From contig CM064539.1 in the NCBI GenBank assembly GCA_032716605.1, positions 351,501 through 415,500 on the forward strand: a stretch of DNA of 64,000 bases, read 5' to 3'. Each line of letters opens with the position of its first letter. The first letter of the stretch is position 1. A model generated the notes under the pieces. The model was not told where the DNA came from, made no database searches, and was given only the letters and a program-made list of their open reading frames with translations. The translations under genes were made by a program, and so were the position numbers. The DNA comes from Paralithodes platypus. Taxonomy: Eukaryota > Arthropoda > Malacostraca > Decapoda > Lithodidae. Shown here one piece after another: positions 10,346 through 20,786 of the stretch.

Positions 10346-10550
10346 TTAACCCGTACTGTACCGGCGACGTCTTTTAAATTTTATTGTGGCGACTGCTAGT
10401 CATTTTAGGAAGGATCTCTAGCAATTATAAGGCTTCGAACTATCTCAGTCGACCCTTTTAACTACCACAGATATTTCCTAAGGTGCAGATAATCGTCTAA
10501 TTATAGCTAGACCAAAATATAGCAGACGTCACTGGTACAGAAAGTCTTAA
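10346..10550. repeat. TTAA-flanked MITE (TTAACCC/GACGTC family)
   Basis: Begins TTAACCCGTACTGTACCGGC and ends CACTGGTACAGAAAGTCTTAA-like sequence. Internal ATCGTCTAATT and GAACTATCTCAG segments link it to the array at 8883-9720. Confidence 0.55.
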
Positions 10551-10559
10551 TTAGGTAGC

Positions 10560-10985
10560 CTATATGTGTAAGTTAATTGGCGGGGTGGTGATGATATGAT
10601 AATATGCTAAACATGAGGGAGAAGGGGGTCCAGAAAAGCGAGTATTAAAGGGACAGGGGGACTGAGTACTTAGCGGGGGGCGGGGGGAGGAAGGAAGGAA
10701 GGGGAGGAACGGAACATCGAAAGAATGCCCATATAAGGCAACGGGAGAGAGAAAGAGGAGGAGGAGGGATTGGGGGAATGTAAGAGTAGGGGGGGTGGAG
10801 CGACTGAACAAAGAGAGAGTATCCTGTCGGGGAGGGGGTCAGGGATTATTGGGGATCGCAGTTAAAAGCAGAGATTGTGTATAGGTATTCTTACTCTATG
10901 GTTAAAAGGGGAGGGGATGGTGGGGTGGGGTGATTTAAACAAGCGCGCGCTAAATCGAGTATCCTGTTGGGCGGGGAGGTGGGGG
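10560..10985 (+). other. G-rich tract upstream of promoter-like segment
   Basis: Strand-asymmetric, purine-rich DNA with many GGGG runs. The motif CGAGTATCCTGT occurs twice (about 10818 and 10956), each followed by a G-rich run, so part of the tract is duplicated. Open frames here look like composition artefacts. Confidence 0.4.
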
Positions 10986-10989
10986 AGGA

Positions 10990-11115
10990 GCTTGACCAAT
11001 GAGAGAGCGCCACGTCATCGTCCATCAGCCAATCAGGAGCTCACCAACCCATCTACCTGGACGGGCCAGGTGAGGGGGTTCTTTTCTAGCCTGGACTCCA
11101 TAACGAGGTGACGTA
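10990..11115 (+). promoter_or_regulatory. Candidate Pol II promoter and first exon
   Basis: A short CpG-containing block in otherwise AT-rich DNA. It has two CCAAT-type boxes (GACCAATGAGAG and CAGCCAATCAGG) and CRE-like sites (CACGTCATCG and GTGACGTAAG). A good splice donor (GAC/GTAAGTG, cut after about 11113) and a second GT (CAG/GTGAGG) at about 11069 follow. Placement just upstream of the exon-like blocks at 15.6-23.0 kb supports a transcript start. There is no TATA box at a convincing distance, and no expression evidence. Confidence 0.4.
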
Positions 11116-12700
11116 AGTGTTTTCGTTCCCGATAAGGATACATTTTATGATGTTATACTCAGGGACTTCTTATCTTTTGATTATCGGTATTCTGTATTTA
11201 CGGTGTGCTTGCTTAATCCAGGATCATAATAGCCCGTGAAGTCTTCTCGTATGTGTCCGCGATTTTGATGAGTTTATTTAATTATTTTATACTCGAGGGA
11301 CATCAGTTTCACCTGTTGTGCCTGTGCCATATTTAGCGCGCTATATCTTCACCATCCCCAGCACCTGTCATTCATCAACGTGCTCAATTAACCAGCTAAG
11401 TCGATCTATATTCACTGGTTGTCATTTAACATAGATTTAGGCCATCATACAGCTTGTGAATTAACATAAACAAAGGCCAGACGATACGAGGCTTCTCCTT
11501 AGGGCCTAGGCTAATAATGAAACTCGCTTTACTGTCTTAAGAAAACAAAAAGGGAATGTGCCTGGGTAAATATATAGAAATATACCAATATCCACTATAC
11601 GATCTGAGGTCTTATTTTAAATTAACTTGCAATTTTTAACTTTTGATTTGATAATCCAAAATTATATCAGATTTTAACATGTGTCTGCGAGTTTTATAGT
11701 GATTTAATTATTTTATACTCTGGAATTTTGAATCTAAAGGGGCCTCAATTTCCGACTATTCTTTACTTACGGTGTGCTGGCTTAATAATCCTAAATAATA
11801 ATAGCCTCTGAATGCCTATTTTAACGTATGTGCGCTTTCTTTACATGGTTAATTTATACTGTATTTGTTTCGGAAAACTGCTATTCCTGACGGTTTCGAT
11901 TTACGGTGTGCTGGCTTAAATAATGGTTTGATCACCTGAAGTCTTATTGTAATTTAATATAATTTGATTACTGTAACTATCCGAATTTCTAGAAGGTAAT
12001 TAGTTTTTGAATAGGTATAAAGTACTATTTGACATGTTAATTAATTTAATCTGGATCAAGAATTATTGCGCATGTCGAAGGTTAATTTGTTTACCGAGGC
12101 GAGGTTCGAAAACCTTACCTATAAAGGGCCTCACTCCTCCAACGTCAGCCCAGCCGCCCATCACCTCCACCTGTATGTACCTCCACATTTATCAGTCAAT
12201 CTTGATCATCCTAGCACCTGTCATTAATCAACATGCTCCATTAACTAGCGAAGTGTATTCACTGGTGGCCATTAATGTATGTAACTATTCTGAGAACTTG
12301 TGAATTTACATAAAAGGCGAGACGGTGTATTAGTTTCTCCATAGGCTAACAATGGCCGACGCCATCACCTCTACCTGTTGTGCCATATCTTTACCATCCT
12401 AGCACTAGTAGCACCTGTCTTTTATCAACATGCTCCATTAACTAGTTAAGTGTGTCTATATTCACTGGTGGCCATTACAATATATAACTATTATAAAAGC
12501 CTGTGAATTAACACGAGAGATTGTAAAACATGTCTACCTTAGCCCCGAACACCTATCCAGAACATTCACCGGTCTTTTCATTCATCAATATGCTTCACTA
12601 ACCAGCGAAGTCTATATATTCACTGGTGGCCATTAAATTATATGTAGACTTATAGAGCCCGTTAAGTAACATAAAAAAAGGACACGAAAAGCGGCTTCTC
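11116..12700 (+). repeat. Degenerate tandemly repeated intronic tract
   Basis: No ORF worth calling. Two repeat types alternate. A block with TTACGGTGTGCTNGCTTAA occurs at about 11198, 11767 and 11901. A ~160-200 bp block containing a CACCTGTC...ATCAACATGCTCCATTAAC stretch and TATTCACTGGTGGCCATTA occurs at about 11310-11480, 12150-12320, 12360-12510 and 12560-12690. Copies have diverged by many substitutions, so this is old. Confidence 0.55.
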
Positions 12701-13309
12701 TTTGCTAGGCCTAGGCCTATATATATATTATTATTTTTTTTTTTATTAGGCCTAGCCTATTATTTTTTTTTTTTTTTTTTTTTTTAGCCTAAACTTTATT
12801 TGTTGGCCAAACCGGTATCGTTATTGGCTAGGCCTAGTTAATTTAATTTATTTTTGTATTTATTGCATTTCATTGTTTTATAGCCTAGGCTAGCCTAGCC
12901 TATGTATTTTATGTCCAGTGTTACCCGGCCGAAGTGTATAGCCGAACACCACTGTAGACAAATAGTGCTAACAAGATACACAGAGGGCCTCGCCCTCTGA
13001 GTCGGACGGATCCTAAATTGAGTGGTCAATCCTGTAAGTCCTTCACTAAACTAGCTCGGGTTGTCACAGGGAATAGGTCCGCTTGGGGGCATTCTGTGTA
13101 TGGCCACCCTCGTACGGGGAATAAGGCGTCCGGCAATAGATATAGAAGTTACCCCTACTTCAGTGTTCGGTATGCATAGACAGTCGCGAATGGCATGGCC
13201 TATTGTAGGCCTATATAAAACTTGCATAATAAACAAACTAGAAGTACTTACCGTAGGCTATCAAAATCGCTATGTGAAAAAAATACATTAGCAAAATATT
13301 ATAGCCTAA
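12701..13309. other. Gene-free stretch, poly-T and GCCTAGGC motifs
   Basis: Holds T-rich runs (12731-12786), repeated AGGCCTAGCC/TAGCCTAGGC palindromes, and the start of the AACTTGCATAATAAACAAAC dispersed repeat at about 13220-13300. No supported gene. Confidence 0.4.
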
Positions 13310-13340
13310 TGCCCCTATCACACATACAGTACAGGACTAG

Positions 13341-13384
13341 GGTGCCGCATGCAGCAGAGTAGCTACTCTGCTGCATGCGGCACC
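13341..13384. repeat. 44-bp perfect palindrome
   Basis: Two 22-bp arms, GGTGCCGCATGCAGCAGAGT plus AG and its exact complement, with no spacer. It sits just inside the left terminus of the Harbinger-like element. It would extrude as a cruciform or fold as a hairpin RNA. Confidence 0.9.
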
Positions 13385-13750
13385 CGAGTCGGCACCTAGT
13401 CCTGACAATGCGGCTGTAGTCTTCTGTAGTCTGGTGAAGTTCTGGCAATGCGTGTCAAGTCGTGGCCCCAGAATTTTTTTTTTTCCCAACTTGACATTTG
13501 TCTGGTGGATGCGGGGAGTAGTCTGCGCTAGTCGTCACTAGTCTTCTGTATGCGGCTGTAGTCCTTGAGTATAGCGTAGCGAATTGTGTCATGTGTAGCA
13601 TAAAGACTACAGGCGCATACACCCGAGTACAGCCGCATAGGTCTGCTGAAGGTTTTGAAGGCCGGATTACCTCGTTTGAATAGAGTGGTCTGTGTGATCT
13701 GTGTATTTACCTAACTATGAAAATACACTCGCGCAAGCACCCGCACACCT

Positions 13751-13815
13751 CTCTCTCTCTCTCTCTCTCTCTCCTGTATCTATATCTCTCTCTCTCTCTC
13801 TCTCTCTCTCCTGTA

Positions 13816-13846
<31 letters not shown>
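13751..13846 (+). repeat. (CT)n microsatellites
   Basis: Three CT runs separated by TGTATCTAT-type interruptions. Confidence 0.9.
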
Positions 13847-14359
13847 AGGGCTACCATTGAATAGAAGACTGAGTTATTAGGACCGGTTAAGAGCTCTTGA
13901 TCTCTTCTCATTCGAAACACGCATACTACGAGGTCAGCCCATTGAAATGTTTAAAATAATGGGTTTGGCAAAGTGGAATATAGCAAAATGTTTAGCCTAA
14001 ATATGAATACACCACGCAACCATGGCTGGAAGTTAGAATTGAAAAGATTTGGCACTAGAATTTGTGGAAACTTTTTTTTTACCTGGAACAAACTTTCCTC
14101 AGAACTTGTAAGCAGTTCTTCAGTAGAGCAAGTTCAAGGAGAGCGTAAATAGTATTTCGCACACTCTGTAAAGAGTAGTGCACTAAACAAACTCTTCTTC
14201 CACTTAGAGTATCTCTCAGGAATAAACCGCAAGGTTTCTGAGATACTACTTATTCCTTGTCATTCCTTAGCTCTCATTACCATATATTCTCCGGACTCTA
14301 CTATGAATTTACCAGCAGCGGACGTTCTTCGCTCTTTTGAATCTTTACTTTATTTTGGC

Positions 14360-14512
14360 TAGTATTACTGTCTTCTCCTGGGTGACCTGGTTGTGTGAGA
14401 GTTTGTGTTTTTTATTTTTTGTTTTGTGTTTTTGTGTTTTCCCTGTTCTTGCTGTCTTGAGTCGGCTACCCCCAAAATGGGGATTGGTCCTGAGCATAGA
14501 TAGATAGATTAC
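14360..14512 (+). repeat. SINE-like element sharing the LINE 3' tail
   Basis: Begins CTTCTCCTGGGTGACCTGG, then TTTGTGTTTTCCCTGTTCTTGC, GAGTCGGCTACCCCCAAAAT and TAGATAGATAG. This matches the terminal 160 bp of the LINE at 2965-5697 nearly base for base, but no LINE coding sequence precedes it. Confidence 0.7.
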
Positions 14513-15059
14513 GCTGTGTGTGTGTGTGTGTGTGTAGGATTCAGTTCATAAAACTTCTTAGGATATTTAATTTTAAAACTACACTTATCAGAGTAGACTG
14601 TAGTGTCCACCCCTGGTCGAGGGCCCTTTATTATACCTCCGTTGGCCACAGAACCTGTATGTGTCGGCTTTATGAGAGTGTATGCGGATAGACTCTGAAG
14701 TCGATCGTCTGAAGTCTTATAGATGCGGGTGTAGTCGGCATGTACAAATGACCGTTATTTCCATTGTCGGTTAGTCTCACGACTTCTCCGGAGTCAAGAC
14801 GACAACGTCGGCTGTAGTCAGGTGAAGTCCTTTGGATGCGGCATACCGAGCCAGCTCCACCAAGTCTGGGGAAAAAAACGCCACGACTAGCATGCGGCAC
14901 CAGAGTCCTGTATGTGTGAAAGGGGCATAAGGCTGGAAAAAACAAATTGCCAACTTTCCCAATTTAGCCTAGCTTAGGGGCCGTCAAATTTCGGGAGATG
15001 TTTCACACTAAAATTCAGTCTAGCCTAGGCCCGCACCAGTCTTTATAGTCATTAGTGTA

Positions 15060-15269
15060 CAGTCACGCTAATAAGTGATTTCTCGGCACAAAGTATGTTT
15101 TGAGCAATAATTGGTATCCGCAATATGTAAGTTTAATTTCTTCATATAGCCTAGAGTGAAATATACAAACTTTTTCCAACTTTCACCACCCTATTCAACT
15201 GACTGACCTTAATACAGCACAGAAAGCCAAACTTAATGACAGCTGGGACAGGACTTGTTAGCGCGACCG
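15060..15269 (+). repeat. MITE (CAGTCGCGCTAATAAGT family)
   Basis: Ends CAGTCACGCTAATAAGTGAT and TTGTTAGCGCGACCG, bordered by TA. Same body as 19410-19618 and 34979-35183. Confidence 0.7.
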
Positions 15270-15566
15270 TACCCCAAACCTAAATTCAAACAGACGCGGG
15301 GGGCGCTGCCCCCCTCAACCCATCCTGTATCCAATGGCAACACTCTAATGCAATGATCCTTGCTATATAAAATTACTAAATTAATATATTTACTGAGGCC
15401 CATTTCCCATTTTTAAATTTGTTTCTGGGGGCAGCAGACTAGAGACAGAGCCCGAATAGGGAAAACCGAGCAATGGCACTTCATATGAAACCTGAAAATT
15501 TATTATTAATCCTAATATATTTTGTATTTGTCATTGCATTTGTCATTTACCACTACCTACTCCCAG

Positions 15567-15675
15567 CAGTGAAGGAGCTACACCATGGATGTGTCTGACA
15601 ACCCGGTACCGGTACAATCTTGGGAAAGATCCTTCAGAAGCTGATGAAAGTGGACAATCTTCACACTTCCACCGG
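15567..15675 (+). ncRNA. Candidate lncRNA exon (block A)
   Basis: A pyrimidine-rich acceptor (ACTACCTACTCCCAG) and a strong donor (ACCGG/GTGAGT) bound 109 bp. A well-placed ATG (ACACCATGG) opens only 19 codons before TGA, so the block is more likely 5' UTR or non-coding. It contains GGTACCGGTAC. It lies 4.4 kb downstream of the promoter-like segment. Splice signals are visible; joining to other blocks is inference. Confidence 0.35.
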
Positions 15676-15679
15676 GTGA

Positions 15680-16350
15680 GTTATATTTAATGCTAGTTTA
15701 ATTGTGTATATAATGAAAAAGCCTACAAACTTTATTTTTATTCATTTTTATTTTTGTCATTGGTACAGTAATATTTATGCTAGTTTGTGTATGTAAAGAA
15801 AGCGCCTACAAACTGTATTTTTCATATTTTTTTGTCATTGGTAAAAATATGTATGCCATCTATATCTATATGCTGAGGCCCAATCCCAACTTTTACTATT
15901 TTTTTGTATAGTCTTCTATAGATTTTTTTTTTTTTTTTTAATGCAAGTATGTGTACAGTATATGAGAGCCTACAAACTTTAATTATTATTGGTATTTACC
16001 CCCATTCCCCACTTTTACCAAGATTATTTTATTTTTTATTTGTATGTATAATGTTTACTTTTTTCATTGGTAAATATATCTTTTAGGTCTGAATTTTGAG
16101 CGGTGTTTTATCTATCTTAATCGATTAGTTGCATTGTTTACTACCCGTCAAAGTTTGAGAATGTAGATGCGTATTAAGATTATGTAAGGCATTAACCTAA
16201 CAAACTTAGACATAGCTTCTTTTCAGCTGACGGCAAATATAATCCTTTAGTAGATAATTTTGATACTGTACAGTACTTAATTAATGGATAAATATGATCT
16301 TGCATAGTTTTCATGATTTAATTGAACAAATCTTCATAATAGCAAAGTAT
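15680..16350. other. Intron-like AT-rich stretch
   Basis: Several degenerate copies of a short segment (GCCTACAAACTTTATTTTT, TTTTTGTCATTGGTA) recur at about 15720, 15805 and 15967. No gene supported. Confidence 0.4.
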
Positions 16351-16569
16351 TTAACCCTCTCCGACATAAGACTCAATTTTGATCCTATTGGGGATACTTT
16401 AAAGCCTTTGTTACCATCTGGGGTATTTAGACACTTTTAGTTTGGTTACTTCAACCTCTGCAGTTGTTTGAAGCTGTGGGCAGAAAACTAATTTTGGAGA
16501 GGTAATTATAAGAATGAGAGAACTCCATTTCTTATTGCTAATCTGGCAACCTCTGCGTGAAAGGGTTAA
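16351..16569 (-). repeat. TTAA MITE (GACGCAGAGGTTGCCAGATT family)
   Basis: TTAACCCTCTCCGACATAAG at the left, TGCGTGAAAGGGTTAA at the right, an inverted pair with TTAA at both ends. Other copies at 18999, 20458 and 23979 are in the opposite orientation. piggyBac-like by target site and CCC start. Confidence 0.7.
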
Positions 16570-16734
16570 GATTGTAATTAAAATATGAAACTTTAAAACA
16601 AACTCAAAAGTTTCTGTTCAAATCAATAACTAAAGATTAAAAAAATATTGAAACTAAAACACCCTAAACAAAATTTGGAAAAATGCATTTAAATTTATCG
16701 GAAATTAAACTTTGAAAACTATTTAGTCGGCTGG

Positions 16735-17035
16735 AATGAACTTTAGTACAGTACGTTGGGTACAAAACTAACCCGTACCTACCAGCTAGTATGTATACCA
16801 TGTACCGGTACCGTACATGGGATACTAAACTAACTCTTAACTTATTAGCTGGTACGTAATCTTTAGCATCCAGTACATGTGTGAAAAGACTAACCTTGGC
16901 TTAACATGTAGTATCGCTTACCATGTATCTGTAGTATGTAGGATAAAACTCTAAACCTTAACCAACCTTTTTTATGTATATATTGCTTATTACGCATCTG
17001 CCGCATAAAACTTAATGGAAGGTACAGGTAGTATA
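16735..17035 (+). repeat. Degenerate ~70-bp tandem repeat
   Basis: About four diverged units, each with a CATGTACCGG- or CATGTATCTG-type core, then GGATACTAAACTAAC or AAAAGACTAACC and GCTGGTA. No coding. Confidence 0.5.
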
Positions 17036-17212
17036 CAATGCAACTAACCTATTCTGGTCGCTTAAAACCCGGACATATAAGGGTATCGTATTATTTTGTA
17101 AGTCTGCTTGAATAATATGTCTGTTCTATTTACTCCGGCCCATTCCACATTTTTGATATACTTAGTTTCTATTTTTATTGAAAAGTGTGTGTGGGGAACA
17201 GGTTAAGTGCGC

Positions 17213-17400
17213 CACTTCTATCTATTGCCAGATTTCCTGAGGTGGTGACCACGAATGAATCGCCTCAATGTACCGATCCTGTCGGTCGGCTCTTCTCCGG
17301 TGGTGTTGGCCGAGACTTGTGTTGATGGACTCTGCCCCTGTGTCTGAATCTGCCCTCAAGTGGTGCACCCTCAAGTTGTAAGTTGTCAATTTGTAATTTT
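17213..17400 (-). repeat. 3' tail fragment of the 40.3-kb LINE family
   Basis: TCTATCTATTGCCAGATTTC followed by GGTGGTGACCACGAATGAAT matches the 3' end of the minus-strand LINE at 40290 (TCTATTGCCTGACGCCGTGA, GGGGTGGCCACGAACGAA). The ATAGATAGA tail is at the low-coordinate end. Confidence 0.5.
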
Positions 17401-17750
17401 CCACATTCAGTTGAAAAAACTTTGATATTTCTGTGTATATAAATGTTTATTTTTCTTTGCTAACTCTCCGTAAACCTTTAAAAAATCTCCAAAGACTCTC
17501 TTGGACACCGGTGAACTTGTGAAATTTTCATTAGAAAAATGCCCCATCTTAGGGCAGGTTCCTCCTAAATTGCAGTCGCTATTGCACAAAAGGTCTCAAA
17601 GTCGCTGTAGTTCTGGGACAGATACTTTTAAATCTGTAAACTAATGGAGCTAAATATTATAGTTTCCGCATCTATTTTGATAGTTTTGTCATTTTACTGA
17701 GATTGTCAAAGTTTTGGTTTCTTTATTTTGAAACATTAAATTCTAATTAG

Positions 17751-18367
17751 GGATAAGGAAGTCTAGAAAGAAAAAAATATGTGGTGGACGCCTGGTGGTG
17801 GATGCAGAATTGTGGCCTGGTGTGTGGTGGATGCAGTGGTGGTGGACGATGCAGTGTTGTGTGGTGGATGCAGTTGTGGCCTGATGGTAGTGTGGTTGAC
17901 GATGCAGTGTTGTGGTGGACGCAGTTGTGGCCTGATTGGTAGTGTGGTGGATGCAATTGTGGCCTGATGGTAGTGTGGTGGACGATGCAGTGTTGTGTGG
18001 TGGACGCAGTTGTGGCCTGATGGTGGTGTGGTGGACGCAGAGTTGTGGCCTGGTGTTGTGTGGTGGATGCAGTTGTGGCCCGATGGTGGTGTGGTGGACG
18101 CAGGGTTTTTGGCCTGGTGGTGGATGCAGTGTTGTGGTGGACGCAGAGTTGTGGCCTGGTGGTGGACGACTCGGTGTTGTGTGGTGGACGCAGTTGTGGC
18201 CCGATGGTGTGGTGGATGCAGGGTTTTTGGCTTGGTGGTGGATCCAGTGTTGTGGTGGACGCAGAGGTGTGGCCTGGTGTGTGGTGGACGCAGTTCTGGC
18301 CTGATGATGGAGCGTCGGTGATGGCGACTAACGTTTCCGTTGAACCACTCTACAGGACTAATATTCG
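17751..18367 (+). ncRNA. Candidate lncRNA exon (block B) with minisatellite
   Basis: Ends at a donor ATATTCG/GTTAGTATG. The proposed acceptor, TTCTAATTAG at 17741-17750, is weak. The block contains the GTGGTGGACGCAG minisatellite and the segment CCACTCTACAGGACTAATATTCG. Similar segments close the next blocks, and the following intron also resembles theirs. Confidence 0.3.
17778..18310 (+). repeat. GTGGTGGACGCAGTTGTGGCC minisatellite
   Basis: About fifteen imperfect units of roughly 30-40 bp built from GTGGTGGACGCAG, TTGTGGCCTGATGG and TGCAGTGTTGTG. Trp/Gly/Val-rich frames in all phases are by-products of the repeat. Confidence 0.85.
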
Positions 18368-18767
18368 GTTAGTATGTTGAAGTGTTTGTTTTAAGTTTAA
18401 CCAATTTTTGAGTTTTGGAAGTTTGTGGTAAAGAAATGTGGCTCAAAATGCCTGAATAGGCAAATATAATACACAGTAAAAGCTTGGCATACGAAATTCC
18501 ATAATGTTGAGCAGTACAGTACTTTAAAAGTAGACTAATTTGAAAAAAAAAAGTAAGCTATCTGCAAAACTGTGCACAAAAGTCATATTCCTCGTATTTA
18601 TAAAATATTATTTTAAGGGTTGTTTCCACATAGCAATTTTGATTAGTTTGTCTTTCTGCTGTGTTAGTTTTGATTTGTTTATTTTGAAAGTTTTAAATTC
18701 TAAAATATAAATCCAAATGCCATAATCCTTGGAAGTAACTTGATTATTTTTGTTACTCTTCTTGCAG

Positions 18768-18989
18768 AGTACGGTGACCTTGGGAATCATATCTTAAATT
18801 GACAAGAGGCAGAGCGTTGGTGCCTGACTGAAGGAGCGTTGTGGCCGGACATGTTTTGTATGGATTGTCTGGAATGGTGGTGGAATTACGGAAGGAGCCT
18901 CTTTGTTTTGGATACAGCGTAGGACGCATGCATGGTATTCGGACTCTATGTGGACCCCCTGATGTACCGCTCTACAGGACAACTAATCG
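18768..18989 (+). ncRNA. Candidate lncRNA exon (block C)
   Basis: Acceptor TTACTCTTCTTGCAG and donor CTAATCG/GTTAGTATT. No frame is open across it. It ends with CCGCTCTACAGGACAACTAATCG, like block B, and contains diverged minisatellite pieces (GTTGTGGCCGGACATG, GGACGCATGCATGG). A TTAA MITE sits nine bases inside the following intron. Confidence 0.4.
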
Positions 18990-18998
18990 GTTAGTATT

Positions 18999-19219
18999 TT
19001 AACCCTTTCACGCATATATGACGCAGAGCTTGCCAGATTAGCAATAAGAAAGAGTTCTCTCACTGTTATAATAAACTCTAAAATTAGTTTTCTGGCCACA
19101 GCCAACTCAAAGACAACTGCAGAGGTTGAAGTAACTAAAGGTTTCTAAATACCCCTGATGGTAACAAAGGCTTAAAGTATCCCCAATAGGCTCAAAATTG
19201 AGTATTATGTCTGAGTTAA
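18999..19219 (+). repeat. TTAA MITE (GACGCAGAGGTTGCCAGATT family)
   Basis: TTAACCCTTTCACGCATATA at the left; the right end TGTCTGAGTTAA is eroded. Same body as 23979-24202. Confidence 0.65.
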
Positions 19220-19409
19220 CTTAGGTGATCCTTATACAGTTGGCCACATAAGTTATGTTCCTCGTTATGATCTTGTATAAGAGTGTAAAATAAGTGCATT
19301 GAGTAGTAATTTACACCCTATTTGGATAGACAAAAGCACTTCACTAAATTGCGATGTGAAAGATGCTTGCGCAAAATTTATAAAAAAAATCCCAATCCAC
19401 CACTTAGTA

Positions 19410-19618
19410 CAGTCGCGCTAGTAAGTGATGTCTCGGCACCAGGTATGTTTCGATCAACAAGTGGTATCGGTAATATCTAAGCTTCATTTTGTCATGTAGA
19501 GTGAAATATACAAATGTTCCTACACTTACCCACCATATTTAACATCTGACCCATTAATAAAGTACAGAGCAAGCTGAAGTTAATGACTGCTGTGACATAA
19601 GACTTATTAGCGCGACCG
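19410..19618 (+). repeat. MITE (CAGTCGCGCTAATAAGT family)
   Basis: Left CAGTCGCGCTAGTAAGTGAT, right GACTTATTAGCGCGACCG, TA on both sides. The best-preserved copy. Confidence 0.75.
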
Positions 19619-19717
19619 TACATTACTACATGAGCAACAAATTGGAGTATAAAATCTTAGGCTAGGAAATGGCACTGAATCCATATAACTAATATATTTT
19701 TTCTACTTGTATTACAG

Positions 19718-19926
19718 CGCAAGAAGACCTAGGAGGATCGTACCTAGATTGAAGATGATATTCTATGGACTACCCGGTACTACTACTACTACTACTACTA
19801 GACAAGACTACTATTCTCTTCAATGGACTGGTACTACTACAAGACTGGACTAATATTCTCTGCAGTGGACTACTATTAGCTTCAATGGAGTAAACTACCA
19901 CTACTTCCCTACAATACTACTATACG
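19718..19926 (+). ncRNA. Candidate lncRNA exon (block D)
   Basis: Acceptor TTTTTTCTACTTGTATTACAG, donor CTATACG/GTTAGTATT. Includes a (TAC)8-like run and repeated GACTACTATT...TTCAATGGACT pieces. All frames are closed. The start (GGATCGTAC) resembles the start of block E, and the downstream intron (TTATTTTAAGTTTA) resembles the intron after block B. Confidence 0.4.
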
Positions 19927-20145
19927 GTTAGTATTTTGTTTATTTTAAGTTTAGCAGTCTTTGTACAGTTGTCCATCAAAGTTATTCCTTGTGATGTTTT
20001 TGAGTTTTGATGGGTATAATGGGTAGTGTTTAAAATCTGGTAACGTACCATAGGTTCGAATCCTGGTGGATCACATGCTTGGTTTCATTAATTTCTTTGG
20101 GAGGTGTTGGAGTGAATTATTAAAGAAATTATCAGATTACTATTC

Positions 20146-20250
20146 ATCTTTATAGCATAAATACGCAGAATTTTGGAGAGTATCCTAGGTTCGAATCCTT
20201 GGAGTGCCACAAGTTGGTTGGTGAAAAAATATGAATAGAGTTGAGTAATC
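20146..20250 (+). repeat. tRNA-related SINE (CCTAGGTTCGAATCCTTGGA family)
   Basis: A TAGCATAAATACGCAGAATTT head, the Pol III B box GGTTCGAATCC and a GTTGGTTGGTGAAAAAATAT tail. Other copies: 10255, 25285, 26190, 27005, 54535 and 58835 on plus; 38160, 39740 and 42705 on minus. Confidence 0.6.
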
Positions 20251-20457
20251 TTGAGACTACTGTACTGCATAATAAATCTTAATGTGCACATGAAATTTCA
20301 ATGTTATAGATCACATAGGACCAGAAGTTATTTGGGCAACTGTACAAACTGTATTGTAAATTGAGTAGTTTGTTTAATGTAAAATAGAAAGTTTCAGTGA
20401 AAGTAAAAATATTAAAGTTTGATTAATGTTTGGCTTAATCGTAGTTTTAAACGTTGA

Positions 20458-20685
20458 TTAACCCCTTGAGACTCATGAGGCAGAGGTTGCCAGATTAGCA
20501 ATGAGAAATAGCTCTCGCTCTCAGAATTCCCTCTCTAAAATTAATTTTCTGCTCACAGCTAACTCAGACAACTTGCAGAGGGTGAAGTAACTAAACTAAA
20601 GGTTTCTAAATACCCCTGATGGTAATAAAGGCTTTAAAGTATCCCTAATAGGCTCAAAATCGCGTCGCATGGCGGAGAGGGTTAA
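20458..20685 (+). repeat. TTAA MITE (GACGCAGAGGTTGCCAGATT family)
   Basis: TTAACCCCTTGAGACTCATG to GCATGGCGGAGAGGGTTAA. Body as in 18999-19219. Confidence 0.7.
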
Positions 20686-20786
20686 GAAAATATATATATA
20701 TAGTTTGCTCCCTAGACCTTGAAATTTTAAAATACACCCTAAGACTAACTAAAAAAAATAAAAAGGTTTTGTTTCTATGTACAGTA

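Larger units (their letters stand above)
13310..14927. mobile_element. Non-autonomous DNA transposon, Harbinger-like, with TAA target duplication
   Basis: Terminal inverted repeats TGCCCCTATCACACATACAG (left) and its near complement ending TGTGTGAAAGGGGCA (right). Each is bordered by TAA, a 3-bp duplication as in PIF/Harbinger elements. Long subterminal regions rich in CATGCGGCAC and AGTCCTG motifs are inverted copies of each other. No transposase ORF. The interior carries a 44-bp perfect palindrome, CT microsatellites and a nested LINE-tail repeat (14360-14508). Confidence 0.65.

Noticed and set aside
13051..13291. ORFs on both strands around 13.1 kb
   Set aside because: Short, overlapping, no codon bias and no splice or start context.
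11116..15566. Box C/D snoRNAs in the putative first intron
   Set aside because: Isolated TGATGA and CTGA motifs exist but no pair with terminal stem and C'/D' spacing could be found by eye.
17779..18380. Long Trp/Gly/Val-rich open frames in three phases
   Set aside because: They are open because the minisatellite unit lacks stops in phase; composition is unlike any protein and the same reading occurs in all phases.
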